From the NCBI RefSeq assembly GCF_026241895.1, contig NZ_JAPJIV010000015.1:1-64000 (forward strand): 64,000 nt of DNA, written 5' to 3'. Below are positions 25,206-33,776 of this stretch, piece after piece (the first letter of the stretch is position 1; each line of letters begins with the position of its first letter). The position numbers and the translations under genes were made by a program. The notes under the pieces were generated by a model that made no database searches, was not told the DNA's origin, and saw nothing but the letters and a program-made list of their open reading frames with translations. This DNA is from Pseudomonas sp. RIT-562 (GTDB lineage: Bacteria > Pseudomonadota > Gammaproteobacteria > Pseudomonadales > Pseudomonadaceae).

Positions 25206-26495
25206 TCATGGCAACTCGTGGCTGGCGTAAAACGCGCTCAGCACCTTCACCAGATGCGCCAGGTCATGGCTGCCGCACAGCTCGCGGATCGAGTGCATGG
25301 CAAACGTCGGCAAGCCGATGTCGACGGTGCGCACGCCCAAATGGCTGGCAGTGATCGGGCCGATGGTCGAGCCGCAGCCCATGTCGCTGCGCACTACAAA
25401 ACTTTGGACTGGCACTTCCTCGGCCATGCACAGGTGGCGGAAGAACCCGGCGGTTTCGCTGTTGGTCGCATAGCGCTGGTTGCTGTTGACCTTGATGACC
25501 GGGCCGGCATTGAGTTTCGGGCCGTGGTTGGCGTCGTGCTTGTCCGCGTAGTTGGGGTGTACGCCATGGGCGTTGTCTGCCGACACCAGCAGGGATTTCT
25601 GGATGGTGCGGACGAACTCGTCGCCCTCGGGCAGCAAGCGGCGCAAGGTTTGCTCGAGCATCGGACCATCGGCACCGCAGGCCGAGCAGGAGCCGACTTC
25701 TTCGTGGTCGTTGGCCACCAGCACGCAGGTTTCATCGGTCTCGGCGGTGAGCAGCGCCTGCAGGCCGGCATAACACGACAGCAGGTTATCCAGGCGCGCG
25801 CCGGCAATGAAGTCGCCATGCAGGCCGATGATTGCAGCGCTCTGGGTGTCGTAGAAGCTCAGCTCGTAGTCGAGCACCACGTCAGCGTTGAGCCCATGTT
25901 CCTGGGCCAGCTGGTTGGTGAGCACCGCGCGGAAATCCACGCGGTCCTCGCCGGCAAACTGCGCCAGGATCGGCGGCAGCTCGGTCTGGGCGTTGATCGC
26001 CCAACCCATGTTGGCTTCACGGTTGAGGTGAATCGCCAGGTTGGGAATGGTGGCAATCGGCAACTTGAAATCGATCAGCTGGCTCTCGACCTTGCCATCT
26101 CGGCGGAACGTCACGCGGCCGGCCAGTGACAGGTCGCGGTCGAACCAGGGGGCGAGCAGGGCGCCGCCGTAGACTTCAACACCCAGCTGCCAGAAACCCT
26201 GGCGCTGCAGTTCCGGCTGCGGTTTGACGCGCAGGCACGGGCTGTCGGTGTGCGCGCCCACCAGGCGGATGCCGCTGTTGAGCGGGGAGTGGCGGCCCAT
26301 CTTGATCGCGACGATCGAAGAGTCGTTACGGGTGACGTAGTAGCGACCGTTCGCTTCGGTATTCCACGACTCGCGCTCGTCCAGGCGCTGGTAGCCCGCC
26401 GCTTCCAGGCGCTGTACAAGGCTGGCAGTGGCATGAAAGGGGGTAGGGGAGGCCTTGAGGAAGTCGATCAGGCCTTGGTTCAACTCTTCGCGCAT
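25206..26495 (-). CDS. apeB: M18-family aspartyl-type aminopeptidase
   Basis: The 429-residue metallopeptidase has the M18 features: a His in GIRLVGAHTDSPCLRVKP binding zinc, VLVANDHEEVGSCSACGADG with the catalytic Glu pair, and DNAHGVHPNYADKHDANHGP. These enzymes are cytosolic dodecamers that remove N-terminal acidic or other residues from peptides. Its length (429) matches pseudomonad ApeB. It is flanked by REP palindromes on both sides and so is probably monocistronic. Confidence 0.93.
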   Translation of the reverse strand: MREELNQGLIDFLKASPTPFHATASLVQRLEAAGYQRLDERESWNTEANGRYYVTRNDSSIVAIKMGRHSPLNSGIRLVGAHTDSPCLRVKPQPELQRQGFWQLGVEVYGGALLAPWFDRDLSLAGRVTFRRDGKVESQLIDFKLPIATIPNLAIHLNREANMGWAINAQTELPPILAQFAGEDRVDFRAVLTNQLAQEHGLNADVVLDYELSFYDTQSAAIIGLHGDFIAGARLDNLLSCYAGLQALLTAETDETCVLVANDHEEVGSCSACGADGPMLEQTLRRLLPEGDEFVRTIQKSLLVSADNAHGVHPNYADKHDANHGPKLNAGPVIKVNSNQRYATNSETAGFFRHLCMAEEVPVQSFVVRSDMGCGSTIGPITASHLGVRTVDIGLPTFAMHSIRELCGSHDLAHLVKVLSAFYASHELP

Positions 26496-26592
26496 AAAAA
26501 GCTCCAGACAGCAGTGGCGCCAGTTTAACGTATTGGCTGGAGAATTGGCGCTGGACTGGTGTCGGGGCTGCCCTCAGATTGGCTGGATGCGC

Positions 26593-26664
26593 GTAGGAGC
26601 CCGGCTTGCCGGCGATTGCGATGGTGAATGTCACGCCGCCATCGCTGGCAAGCCAGGCTCCTAC
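26593..26664. repeat. REP-type palindrome
   Basis: GTAGGAGCCCGGCTTGCCGG CGAT (26593-26616) pairs with ATCGCTGGCAAGCCAGGCTC CTAC (26641-26664) with two mismatches. The loop holds GCGATGG...CGCCGCC. It is the same family as the palindromes at 25132 and 35192. Confidence 0.85.
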
Positions 26665-26695
26665 AGTTTTCCGATTCCCGCGAACAATGAGCGGC

Positions 26696-27331
26696 CTAGA
26701 ACGGCGCAGGGCACTCGAATCGCAGGCGCTCGCCCGTTTGCGGGTGGGTGAAGCTGAGCATGCTGGCGTGCAGGCACAGGCGTGGCCAAGCGGCCAGTGC
26801 CTGTTCGTGGGCATACAGCCCGTCACCCAGCAGCGGATGGCCGATGGAGAGCATGTGCACTCGCAACTGGTGGGAGCGTCCGGTGATCGGTGTCAGTTCG
26901 ACCCGGCACCAGTCGCCGCAACGTTCCAGCACGCGCCAGAAGGTCAGCGCGTGCTTGCCGAATTCATGATCCACCACATGCCGGGGTTTAGTCGGCGGGT
27001 CGTAGCGCAGGGGCAAGTCAATGCTGCCACTGTCCAGCTGCGGTTGGCCCCAGCAAAGGGCGGTGTAGGCTTTTTCGGTTTCGCGGTCGTGAAACTGCCG
27101 GGATAACTCGCGATGAGTGTCCGGGTCACGCGCCAGCAGGATGATGCCCGACGTCTCCCAGTCCAGCCTGTGGACAATACGGGCTTCGGGGTAGCCGTTT
27201 TCCTGCAGGCGGGTGATCAGGCAGTCCTTGTTGTCTTCCGCCCGGCCAGGCACGGAGAGCAGCAAGGTCGGTTTGTTCACTACCAGGACGGCGGCGTCCT
27301 GGTGAATGATCTGGATGTTGGACAGCGGCAT
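26696..27331 (-). CDS. rluA: RluA-family pseudouridine synthase
   Basis: The 211-residue enzyme has the family catalytic motif ARIVHRLDWETSGIILLARD, with the Asp of HRLD as catalytic residue, and TPITGRSHQLRVHMLSIGHP near the C-terminus. Its short length without an S4 domain matches RluA, which modifies U746 of 23S rRNA and U32 of some tRNAs. The specific target is inferred from length and similarity. Confidence 0.88.
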   Translation of the reverse strand: MPLSNIQIIHQDAAVLVVNKPTLLLSVPGRAEDNKDCLITRLQENGYPEARIVHRLDWETSGIILLARDPDTHRELSRQFHDRETEKAYTALCWGQPQLDSGSIDLPLRYDPPTKPRHVVDHEFGKHALTFWRVLERCGDWCRVELTPITGRSHQLRVHMLSIGHPLLGDGLYAHEQALAAWPRLCLHASMLSFTHPQTGERLRFECPAPF

Positions 27332-27363
27332 TAAAACAGCCTCGTAACAAACGCCAACGGCGA

Positions 27364-27427
27364 CTCAGGCGTCGCAGTTCCTGTAGGAGCGAGCAAGCTC
27401 GCTCCTACAGGAACTGCGACGCCTGAG
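27364..27427. repeat. near-seamless palindrome with 31-bp perfect arms
   Basis: CTCAGGCGTCGCAGTTCCTG followed by TAGGAGCGAGC (27364-27394) is followed after only two bases (AA) by its exact reverse complement (27397-27427). The core TGTAGGAGCGAGC...GCTCGCTCCTACA is the common Pseudomonas intergenic palindrome; the outer 15 bp are specific to this locus. Confidence 0.95.
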
Positions 27428-27452
27428 CCGCCGTGGCTCCAGCCGGATCGAC

Positions 27453-27707
27453 TCAGCGATCGGGCAGGGTGATATTGAGTTCCAGAATCGAGCAGCTGCC
27501 CTGGTTTTCCAGAGCGACATGCACGTCATCGGACCCGATATTGACGTACTTGCGGATCACTTCCACCAGTTCCTTCTGCAAGGCTGGCAGGTAGTCCGGA
27601 GTACTGCGTTGGCCGCGTTCATGCGCCACGATGATCTGTAGACGCTCTTTCGCTACCGAGGCTGTGCTTGGCTTCTTGTTGGCTCGAAAGAAGTCAAAAA
27701 TGTTCAT
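27453..27707 (-). CDS. minE: cell division topological factor MinE
   Basis: The 84-residue protein has the N-terminal membrane and MinD-interaction part (MNIFDFFRANKKPSTASVAK, then ERLQIIVAHER) and the C-terminal dimerisation domain. It stimulates the MinD ATPase and drives pole-to-pole oscillation. Its ATG overlaps the stop of minD by one base (TAATG), so translation is coupled. The gene order minC-minD-minE is standard. Confidence 0.97.
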   Translation of the reverse strand: MNIFDFFRANKKPSTASVAKERLQIIVAHERGQRSTPDYLPALQKELVEVIRKYVNIGSDDVHVALENQGSCSILELNITLPDR

Positions 27708-28519
27708 TACCTACCTCCAAACAGGCGCTCGAAGAATCCCTTCTTCGTGACATCGAGGAAACGATGCTCCACGGTTTTGCCCAGCAGACGATCGACGGCA
27801 TCGCTGTATGCCTGGCCGGCATCGCTCTGGTCGTCGAGAATCACCGGTACACCCGAGTTGGAAGCCTTGAGCACAGCCTGGGATTCCGGAATCACACCCA
27901 GCAGGGTAACGGAAAGGATTTCCTTGACGTCTTCGACGCCGAGCATTTCGCCGTCGTTCACCCGTTGTGGGTTGTAACGGGTCAGCAGCAGGTGTTCCTT
28001 GATTGGATCTTCGCCTTTTTCGGCGCGGCGCGACTTGCTGGCCAGCAGGCCCAGCATGCGGTCCGAGTCACGTACCGAGGACACTTCCGGGTTGGTCACG
28101 ATGATCGCTTCATCAGCGAAATACATGGCCAGGTGGGCGCCTTTCTCGATGCCTGCCGGGGAGTCGCAGACCACGAATTCGAAGTCTTCCTTCAGCGCCA
28201 TCAGGACTTTTTCCACGCCTTCGACGGTCAGCGCGTCTTTGTCGCGGGTCTGGCTGGCGGCCAGTACGTACAGGTTTTCCAGGCGCTTGTCTTTGATCAG
28301 GGCCTGCTGCAGGTTGGCTTCGCCGTTGACCACGTTGACGAAGTCATACACCACGCGGCGTTCGCAACCCATGATCAGGTCGAGGTTACGCAGACCCACG
28401 TCGAAGTCGACGATAACTGTCTTGTGGCCGCGCAGTGCGAGGCCGGTACCGATAGCGGCACTGGTGGTGGTCTTACCCACACCACCCTTGCCGGATGTAA
28501 CCACGAGAATCTTGGCCAA
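27707..28519 (-). CDS. minD: septum site-determining ATPase MinD
   Basis: The 270-residue ParA-like ATPase opens with ILVVTSGKGGVGKTTTSAAI (deviant Walker A), contains FVVCDSPAGIEKGAHLAMYF and ends with an amphipathic membrane-targeting helix (KKGFFERLFGGR). It recruits MinC to the membrane to block FtsZ rings near the poles. It is 202 bp downstream of minC, far enough that it may also have its own promoter. Confidence 0.97.
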   Translation of the reverse strand: MAKILVVTSGKGGVGKTTTSAAIGTGLALRGHKTVIVDFDVGLRNLDLIMGCERRVVYDFVNVVNGEANLQQALIKDKRLENLYVLAASQTRDKDALTVEGVEKVLMALKEDFEFVVCDSPAGIEKGAHLAMYFADEAIIVTNPEVSSVRDSDRMLGLLASKSRRAEKGEDPIKEHLLLTRYNPQRVNDGEMLGVEDVKEILSVTLLGVIPESQAVLKASNSGVPVILDDQSDAGQAYSDAVDRLLGKTVEHRFLDVTKKGFFERLFGGR

Positions 28520-28721
28520 GGTGTTTCACCCCTAAGGAAAAAGGACATTTAGCCCCTGAAAAAACATCTCTGGAAAACTACTGCAGTCGGACAGCCTTGG
28601 CTGGAATCCGGCCCTGAACGGCACTCACCTTGGGTAAGCACTGCTTTGTGGCCGTTTTCCGACTTCGTTCAAGCCGTTTTCGCTACGTTTTAGAGATGCT
28701 TGGAAAATGCGGCAGTATCCG

Positions 28722-29459
28722 TTAAAGCCGAATGATGTTCAACACATCGCCCGACAGGCTGACCTGAACGCCCGAACCCCATAAGGGGTCGCGCCGCAGG
28801 TCCTCCGAAACCTTGTAGTGGCCTGCAATGGAGACCAGTTCAGCGCTCATCTGCTGACAGAAAATCCTGGCCTTGGTGTCGCCTTTGACCCCGGCCAGCA
28901 CGCGACCGCGCATCGGGCCGTATACATGGATGTTGCCATCGGCAAGAAGTTCCGCCCCCGGGCTGACGGAGGAGATCACCACCAGATCGCAACCCTGGGC
29001 GTAGATCTGCTGGCCACCACGCACGGGGGAGGTGATGATTTTGGTTGGCTTGATCGTCGGCTCCGGCGGTTTTTCCGGTTTTTTCACCACCACCCCTTCA
29101 TTCGGGTCAAGGGCTCGCTCACGGGCACCGGACGGCGGCAGGACCGGCAGATCGACCGCGATGGCCGCAGCGATGTCCTCGATCCGACTGGCGCGGATCG
29201 CCAGGGTGCGCAGGCCATGCTGACGGCACACACGCATCAGGCCCGGCAGGTCAACGGCGCCTTCGCCCGGCGGCAGTTTGTCCAGGGCCAGCACCAGTGG
29301 CGCGTTGCTGAAAAAGTTAGGCGCCTGGGCGACCTTGGCGGCCAGTTGTCGATCGAGGTTCTCGAGGTCGTTACGGGCCAGTTCCAGCACCGTAATGGCG
29401 AGCATGCTGCCCTTCAACTGGAACACGGGATCTTTGTCTAGCGGTTCGGTTTGGCTCAT
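28722..29459 (-). CDS. minC: septum site-determining protein MinC
   Basis: The 245-residue protein begins MSQTEPLDKDPVFQLKGSML with the N-terminal FtsZ-inhibiting domain, a proline-rich linker (about residues 115-145, VVKKPEKPPEPTIKPTK), and the C-terminal beta-helix that binds MinD (SVSPGAELLADGNIHVYGPM, RGRVLAGVKGDTKARIF). Start 29459 is taken from family similarity. It is divergent from the lipid A acyltransferase gene, 118 bp away. Confidence 0.96.
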   Translation of the reverse strand: MSQTEPLDKDPVFQLKGSMLAITVLELARNDLENLDRQLAAKVAQAPNFFSNAPLVLALDKLPPGEGAVDLPGLMRVCRQHGLRTLAIRASRIEDIAAAIAVDLPVLPPSGARERALDPNEGVVVKKPEKPPEPTIKPTKIITSPVRGGQQIYAQGCDLVVISSVSPGAELLADGNIHVYGPMRGRVLAGVKGDTKARIFCQQMSAELVSIAGHYKVSEDLRRDPLWGSGVQVSLSGDVLNIIRL

Positions 29460-29577
29460 GGTCGGCATACAACGACTTGTCACTAAAAGTGCCGAGACTT
29501 ATAACGAGAACGCCCGCGAGCCGCAAGCCGGCTCTAACGATGTAGAATGCGCGGCCATTGTCTTGACGGAACCTTTA

Positions 29578-30510
29578 ATGGATCGCCCGCGTTTTCGAAG
29601 AGCATTTCTTTCCCCGCGTTTCTGGCCGCTGTGGTGTGGTCTGGGGCTATTGTGGCTGATCGTCCAGCTGCCTTATCCGGCGTTGCTGTCCATCGGTCGG
29701 CTGCTCGGCGCAGTCATGTATCGCCTGGCCGGCGACAGACGGCGCATCGCCAGACGCAATCTCGAATTGTGTTTTCCGGAAAAATCCGCCGCCGAACGCA
29801 AGCGCCTGCTCAAGGAAAATTTCGCTTCAACCGGCATCGCCTTCTTCGAAATGGCCATGAGCTGGTGGTGGTCCCGAGAAAGGTTGGCAAAGCTGGCCCA
29901 TGTGGAAGGCCTGGAGCATTTGCAAAAAGCCCAGCGCGAAGGCAAGGGCGTGATCCTGATGGCGGTGCATTTCACTACCCTGGAAATCGGCGCGGCACTG
30001 CTCGGCCAGCAGCACACCATTGACGGCATGTATCGCGAACACAAAAACCCGCTGTTCGACTATATCCAGCGCCAGGGCCGCGAGCGCCACAACCTCGATT
30101 CCCTGGCAGTGGAGCGTGACGACGTGCGCGGCATGCTCAAGCTGCTGCGGGCCGGGCGTGCCATCTGGTATGCACCGGACCAGGACTACGGCGCCAAGCA
30201 AAGCATCTTCGTGCCGCTGTTTGGCATTCAGGCGGCCACCGTGACGGCCACCAGCAAGTTTGCGCGACTGGGCAAGGCGCTGGTGGTGCCGTTCACCCAG
30301 GAACGTCTGGCGGACGGCAGCGGTTATCGACTGGTGATCCATGCGCCGCTCGAAGGTTTTCCCGGCGAATCCGAGGAAGCCGATTGCCTGCGCATCAATC
30401 AATGGGTCGAAGGCGTGCTGCGAGAATGTCCGGAGCAGTACTTGTGGGCGCATCGGCGCTTCAAGAGCCGGCCACCCGGTGAGCCCAAGTTGTACGCCAA
30501 ACGCGGTTGA
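29578..30510 (+). CDS. lipid A biosynthesis lauroyl-type acyltransferase (LpxL/HtrB family)
   Basis: The 310-residue inner-membrane enzyme has an N-terminal hydrophobic anchor (FWPLWCGLGLLWLIVQLPYP) and the acyltransferase motif VILMAVHFTTLEIGAALLG (HxxxxE), followed by GMYREHKNPLFDYIQRQGRE and WYAPDQDYG. It adds a secondary acyl chain to Kdo-lipid IVA. Pseudomonads have two such paralogues, so the exact acyl chain and position are not assigned. A patatin gene follows 27 bp downstream and may be co-transcribed. Confidence 0.92.
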   Translation: MDRPRFRRAFLSPRFWPLWCGLGLLWLIVQLPYPALLSIGRLLGAVMYRLAGDRRRIARRNLELCFPEKSAAERKRLLKENFASTGIAFFEMAMSWWWSRERLAKLAHVEGLEHLQKAQREGKGVILMAVHFTTLEIGAALLGQQHTIDGMYREHKNPLFDYIQRQGRERHNLDSLAVERDDVRGMLKLLRAGRAIWYAPDQDYGAKQSIFVPLFGIQAATVTATSKFARLGKALVVPFTQERLADGSGYRLVIHAPLEGFPGESEEADCLRINQWVEGVLRECPEQYLWAHRRFKSRPPGEPKLYAKRG

Positions 30511-30537
30511 AAATAATCGGCACCATGGAGCGTTGCG

Positions 30538-31695
30538 ATGAGTCCTGCTGAACCGGTTACAGGCTTGATTCTTTCCGGCGGCGGGGCTCGGGCGGCCTAT
30601 CAGGTGGGCGTGCTGGCGGCGATTGCCGAACTGCTGCCGGAAGGTGCGAGCAATCCCTTTCCCGTGATAGTCGGGACCTCAGCGGGTGCGATCAATGCGG
30701 TCAGCCTGGCCAGTGGCGCGCTGGATTTTCGCGGCGCCATCGAACGCCTGACCGCGTTCTGGCAAGGTTTTCGCAGTCATCTGGTGTTGCGCAGCGACTG
30801 GCCGGGGGTGATTCATCAGGCCAGCCGTTTTGTCGGCCACAGCCTGCTGGGGATCGGTGCCCAGGTGCCGGTGGCCTTGCTCAACAGCTCGCCATTGCGT
30901 GGGCTGCTCGACGACAAATTGCAGCTGTCGGGGATTGCCGAGGCGATCGCGCAGAAACAGCTGCAGGCCGTCGCCGTGACTGCGTTCGGTTATGAGTCTG
31001 GTCAGGCGGTCACGTTCTATCAGGGCGGTGGCACCATCGACGCCTGGTTGCGCCATCGACGTATCGGTGTGCCTACGCAGCTGACGGTCGAGCACCTGCT
31101 CGCCAGTTCCGCCATTCCGCTGTTGTTCGCCCCGGTGAAAATCGGCGAAGAGTATTTCGGCGACGGCGCGGTTCGCCAATCAGCGCCAATCAGCCCGGCC
31201 CTGCACCTGGGAGCCAGCCGTGTGCTGGTAGTGGGCGTCAGCGGCAACCCGCGCGGAGTCGACCCCGAGCAACCGCTGCAACGCGCCTACACCGGCCAGC
31301 AGCCGACCCTGGCGCAGATTGGCGGGCACATGCTCAACAGCACCTTCATCGACAGCCTGGAAAGTGACATCGAACTGCTGCAGCGGCTCAACCAGTTCAG
31401 TCATCTGCTGCCCGATGGCACTCCGACCCGTGCGCTCGGGGTGGCGCCGGTGGAGGTGCTGGTGATTTCCCCGAGCCAGCCGATCGATGAAATTGCCGCA
31501 CGCCATCGCCAGGAATTACCGGCGGCGCTGCGCCTGTTCCTGCGCGGGCCGGGGGCGACCAAGACGAGTGGGGCAGGGGTGTTGAGTTATCTGTTGTTCG
31601 AGGCGGGGTATTGCAGCGAGTTGATTGAACTGGGGCGGCGGGATGCGTTGGCCAAGCGCGGGGAGTTGTCGCGGTTTCTGGGGTTGACCGTTTAA
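30538..31695 (+). CDS. patatin-like phospholipase family protein
   Basis: The 385-residue protein contains the patatin oxyanion loop LILSGGGARAAYQVGVLAAI, the nucleophile elbow VIVGTSAGAINAVSLASG (GxSxG) and the catalytic Asp in YFGDGAVRQSAPIS. It has no signal peptide, unlike the secreted ExoU or PlpD types, so it is probably a cytoplasmic or membrane-associated lipid hydrolase. Its placement behind a lipid A acyltransferase gene suggests a role in envelope lipid turnover, which is inference. Confidence 0.88.
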   Translation: MSPAEPVTGLILSGGGARAAYQVGVLAAIAELLPEGASNPFPVIVGTSAGAINAVSLASGALDFRGAIERLTAFWQGFRSHLVLRSDWPGVIHQASRFVGHSLLGIGAQVPVALLNSSPLRGLLDDKLQLSGIAEAIAQKQLQAVAVTAFGYESGQAVTFYQGGGTIDAWLRHRRIGVPTQLTVEHLLASSAIPLLFAPVKIGEEYFGDGAVRQSAPISPALHLGASRVLVVGVSGNPRGVDPEQPLQRAYTGQQPTLAQIGGHMLNSTFIDSLESDIELLQRLNQFSHLLPDGTPTRALGVAPVEVLVISPSQPIDEIAARHRQELPAALRLFLRGPGATKTSGAGVLSYLLFEAGYCSELIELGRRDALAKRGELSRFLGLTV

Positions 31696-31698
31696 AGC

Positions 31699-31745
31699 AA
31701 AAGATCGCAGCCTTCGGCAGCTCCTACCGCAGCCTGCGATCTTTT
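31699..31745. repeat. palindrome AAAAGATCGCAG...CTGCGATCTTTT
   Basis: Perfect 12-bp arms (31699-31710 and 31734-31745) lie between the patatin and Tsx-like stop codons. Because the outer bases are A on the left and T on the right, it can serve as a bidirectional terminator for the converging genes. Confidence 0.85.
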
Positions 31746-31754
31746 GATGTTAAA

Positions 31755-32540
31755 TCAGAAGTGCACCTTGACCAGGAAGCTGGTCACGCTCTGGTCGGTC
31801 TTGAAGCCCTGGCTGTCTTCGATACCGTACTTGTTTTTCCAGTAGTCGTACTCGACACCTACGTACAACTGCTTGGCACCCAGGTTCAGGGCTTTGCCCA
31901 AGTCGTATTTGACCTGCGGGTTGAAGTGCAGGTTGGCGTGGTATTCGCCTTTGTCGTTCACGTCGTTGTCGACGACCCAGTCCATGAAGCCGTCGATCAG
32001 CACGTCCGAGTCACCTACCGGGATGGTGTAGGACCAGGCCGGAGTGATCTGCCACACATCGTCACCCGGACGGTCGCCTTCGGTGTGACGGTTGTAGAAG
32101 TTCAGCTGGAAGTAGTCGAAGCCGGGGATGGCCAGGTCGAAACCCGGGCCGATCAGGTACGACTCGGTGTCGTCTTCGCCGAACTCATAGGTCATGGCCA
32201 GCAGCACGTCCTTGATCGGACCGAACTCCAGCTTCTGGTTGAAAATCTTGTTGAACGACAAACGCGGGCTGAATTCACCGTAGTGAGTGTTCTCGCCTGC
32301 GAAAGCATCTTCCTTGCCGTTGTAGAAGATCTTGTCGATGAAGAAGAAGTTGTCGCCGTATTTCCAGCCGTCGGCGTGTTCGAACGTCACGGTCTGCTGG
32401 ATGCGCGGGTTGACCTGGAAGTCCTTGCCATACAGGTAGGTCAGGCTGTTGTCCTGCCACTGCAGCAAGTCGCCTGCCATGGCCTGGCCCCCCGCCAGCA
32501 ACGATCCCGCCAGCATCAGGCTAGTGCACGTACGTTTCAT
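31755..32540 (-). CDS. Tsx-like nucleoside-specific outer membrane channel (copy 1)
   Basis: The 261-residue protein has a signal peptide (MKRTCTSLMLAGSLLAGGQA, then MAGD) and a beta-barrel rich in alternating aromatic residues, ending in the outer-membrane C-terminal Phe (SFLVKVHF). Similarity is to the Tsx/OmpK family of nucleoside channels. It is about 60-65 percent identical by eye to the adjacent copy at 32916. Position beside the purine permease and urate genes supports uptake of nucleosides or nucleobases. Start 32540 has GGGAGCAACCGA upstream. Confidence 0.85.
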   Translation of the reverse strand: MKRTCTSLMLAGSLLAGGQAMAGDLLQWQDNSLTYLYGKDFQVNPRIQQTVTFEHADGWKYGDNFFFIDKIFYNGKEDAFAGENTHYGEFSPRLSFNKIFNQKLEFGPIKDVLLAMTYEFGEDDTESYLIGPGFDLAIPGFDYFQLNFYNRHTEGDRPGDDVWQITPAWSYTIPVGDSDVLIDGFMDWVVDNDVNDKGEYHANLHFNPQVKYDLGKALNLGAKQLYVGVEYDYWKNKYGIEDSQGFKTDQSVTSFLVKVHF

Positions 32541-32915
32541 TCGGTTGCTCCCAAAAAGTAGTGGTATCACGTTATTTTTTTAAGGTCGGCGCTCTGGTGT
32601 GGCGCCTTTTTCTTTAGCTGCAAAAAATCATCCATTCGGTCAGCTTTATTGCTGTTAGCAAAAGCTGCGCCAAGGCTTTCAGAAAACCAAAAAACTCCCG
32701 CTCGGCTGCGTAAAAACAGTCGATTGAGAGTGGTTTGGTGATGCCTTGATACCGTCCAGGGCCGGGATAAGTTGGCTTTCTGGTCAGGAATTAAATCCGG
32801 GCTTTTTTTTAAAGCGGATTCAGGCGGCCGCGGAGAATACTGGCTCCGTGGCAAGGTCTCAAGTGCCCCGCAACAGCGCACTGACGACAGGTTTGGGGCA
32901 CGGTTGCGGGTCATG
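32541..32915. other. 375-bp gap between the two Tsx-like genes
   Basis: No gene is seen. The gap contains the stem GTGCCCC / GGGGCAC (32873-32879 with 32895-32901) just after the stop of the upstream channel gene, and a GGCGC / GCGCC stem followed by T (32588-32610). These may end or attenuate transcription between the paralogues. An A/T-rich stretch at 32560-32640 is a plausible promoter for the downstream copy. Confidence 0.45.
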
Positions 32916-33701
32916 TCAGAAGTGCACCTTCACCAGCAGGCTGGTGGTGTTTTCGTTGGTGTCGAAATTGGCGCTGTTTTCGATGCCGTACTTGTCTTTC
33001 CAGTAGCTGTATTCGACGCCGACGTACACCTGTTTCTCCCGCCAACCCATGGCCTTGCCCAGGTCGTACTTGATCTGCGGGTTGAAGTGCAGGTTGGCGT
33101 GATAAGTGCCACGGGAGTTCTGGTCGTTATCCACCACCCAGTCCAGGTAGCCGTCGATCAGCACGCTCGAGCTGCCCAGTGGAACGGTGTAGGACCAGGC
33201 GGGGCTGACCTGCCAGACACCGTCACCGGCGCGCGAGCCTTCGGTCTTGCGATAATAAAAATTCAAGGTGAAGAAGTTGAAGCCCGGTACCGCGAGGTCG
33301 AAACCTGGGCCGATCAGGTAGGCCTCGCTGTCGTCTTCGCCATTCTCGTAGGTCAGGGCCAGCAACACATCCTTGATCGGGCCGAATTCGAAGCGTCGGT
33401 CGAGGATCTTGCCCAAGGAGAGTCGCGGGCTGAACTCGCCGTAATAGGCGTGAACGCCCTTGTTCCGGTCTTGCTCGCCGTTGTAGTAAGTACTGTCGAT
33501 GAACATGAAGTTGTCGCCGTACTTCCATTTGTCGGCATGCTCGAACGTCACCGTCTGCTGGATCGACGGATTGACCGCGAAGTCCTTGCCATACAGATAG
33601 CTCAGGCTGTTGGTCTGCCATAGCAGCAGGTCACCGGCCATGGCCTGGCTCGCGGTCAGGAGGGTAGCGCTCAACAGCAGGTTTTTCTGAGTTCTGATCA
33701 T
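32916..33701 (-). CDS. Tsx-like nucleoside-specific outer membrane channel (copy 2)
   Basis: The 261-residue paralogue of the preceding channel has signal peptide MIRTQKNLLLSATLLTASQA, mature part GDLLLWQTNSLSYLYGKDFA and C-terminal LLVKVHF. Both proteins have the same length, and most differences lie in predicted loops, as expected for a recent tandem duplication with divergence of substrate range. It lies 75 bp downstream of the NCS2 permease gene and is likely in that operon. GGAGCACC precedes ATG 33701. Confidence 0.85.
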   Translation of the reverse strand: MIRTQKNLLLSATLLTASQAMAGDLLLWQTNSLSYLYGKDFAVNPSIQQTVTFEHADKWKYGDNFMFIDSTYYNGEQDRNKGVHAYYGEFSPRLSLGKILDRRFEFGPIKDVLLALTYENGEDDSEAYLIGPGFDLAVPGFNFFTLNFYYRKTEGSRAGDGVWQVSPAWSYTVPLGSSSVLIDGYLDWVVDNDQNSRGTYHANLHFNPQIKYDLGKAMGWREKQVYVGVEYSYWKDKYGIENSANFDTNENTTSLLVKVHF

Positions 33702-33776
33702 CTGGTGCTCCTTCTTGTTTTTATTGTTCAAGGTGCAGGTTGACGCCGACCCTGTACGGGTCGTGTCGGTTATCTG

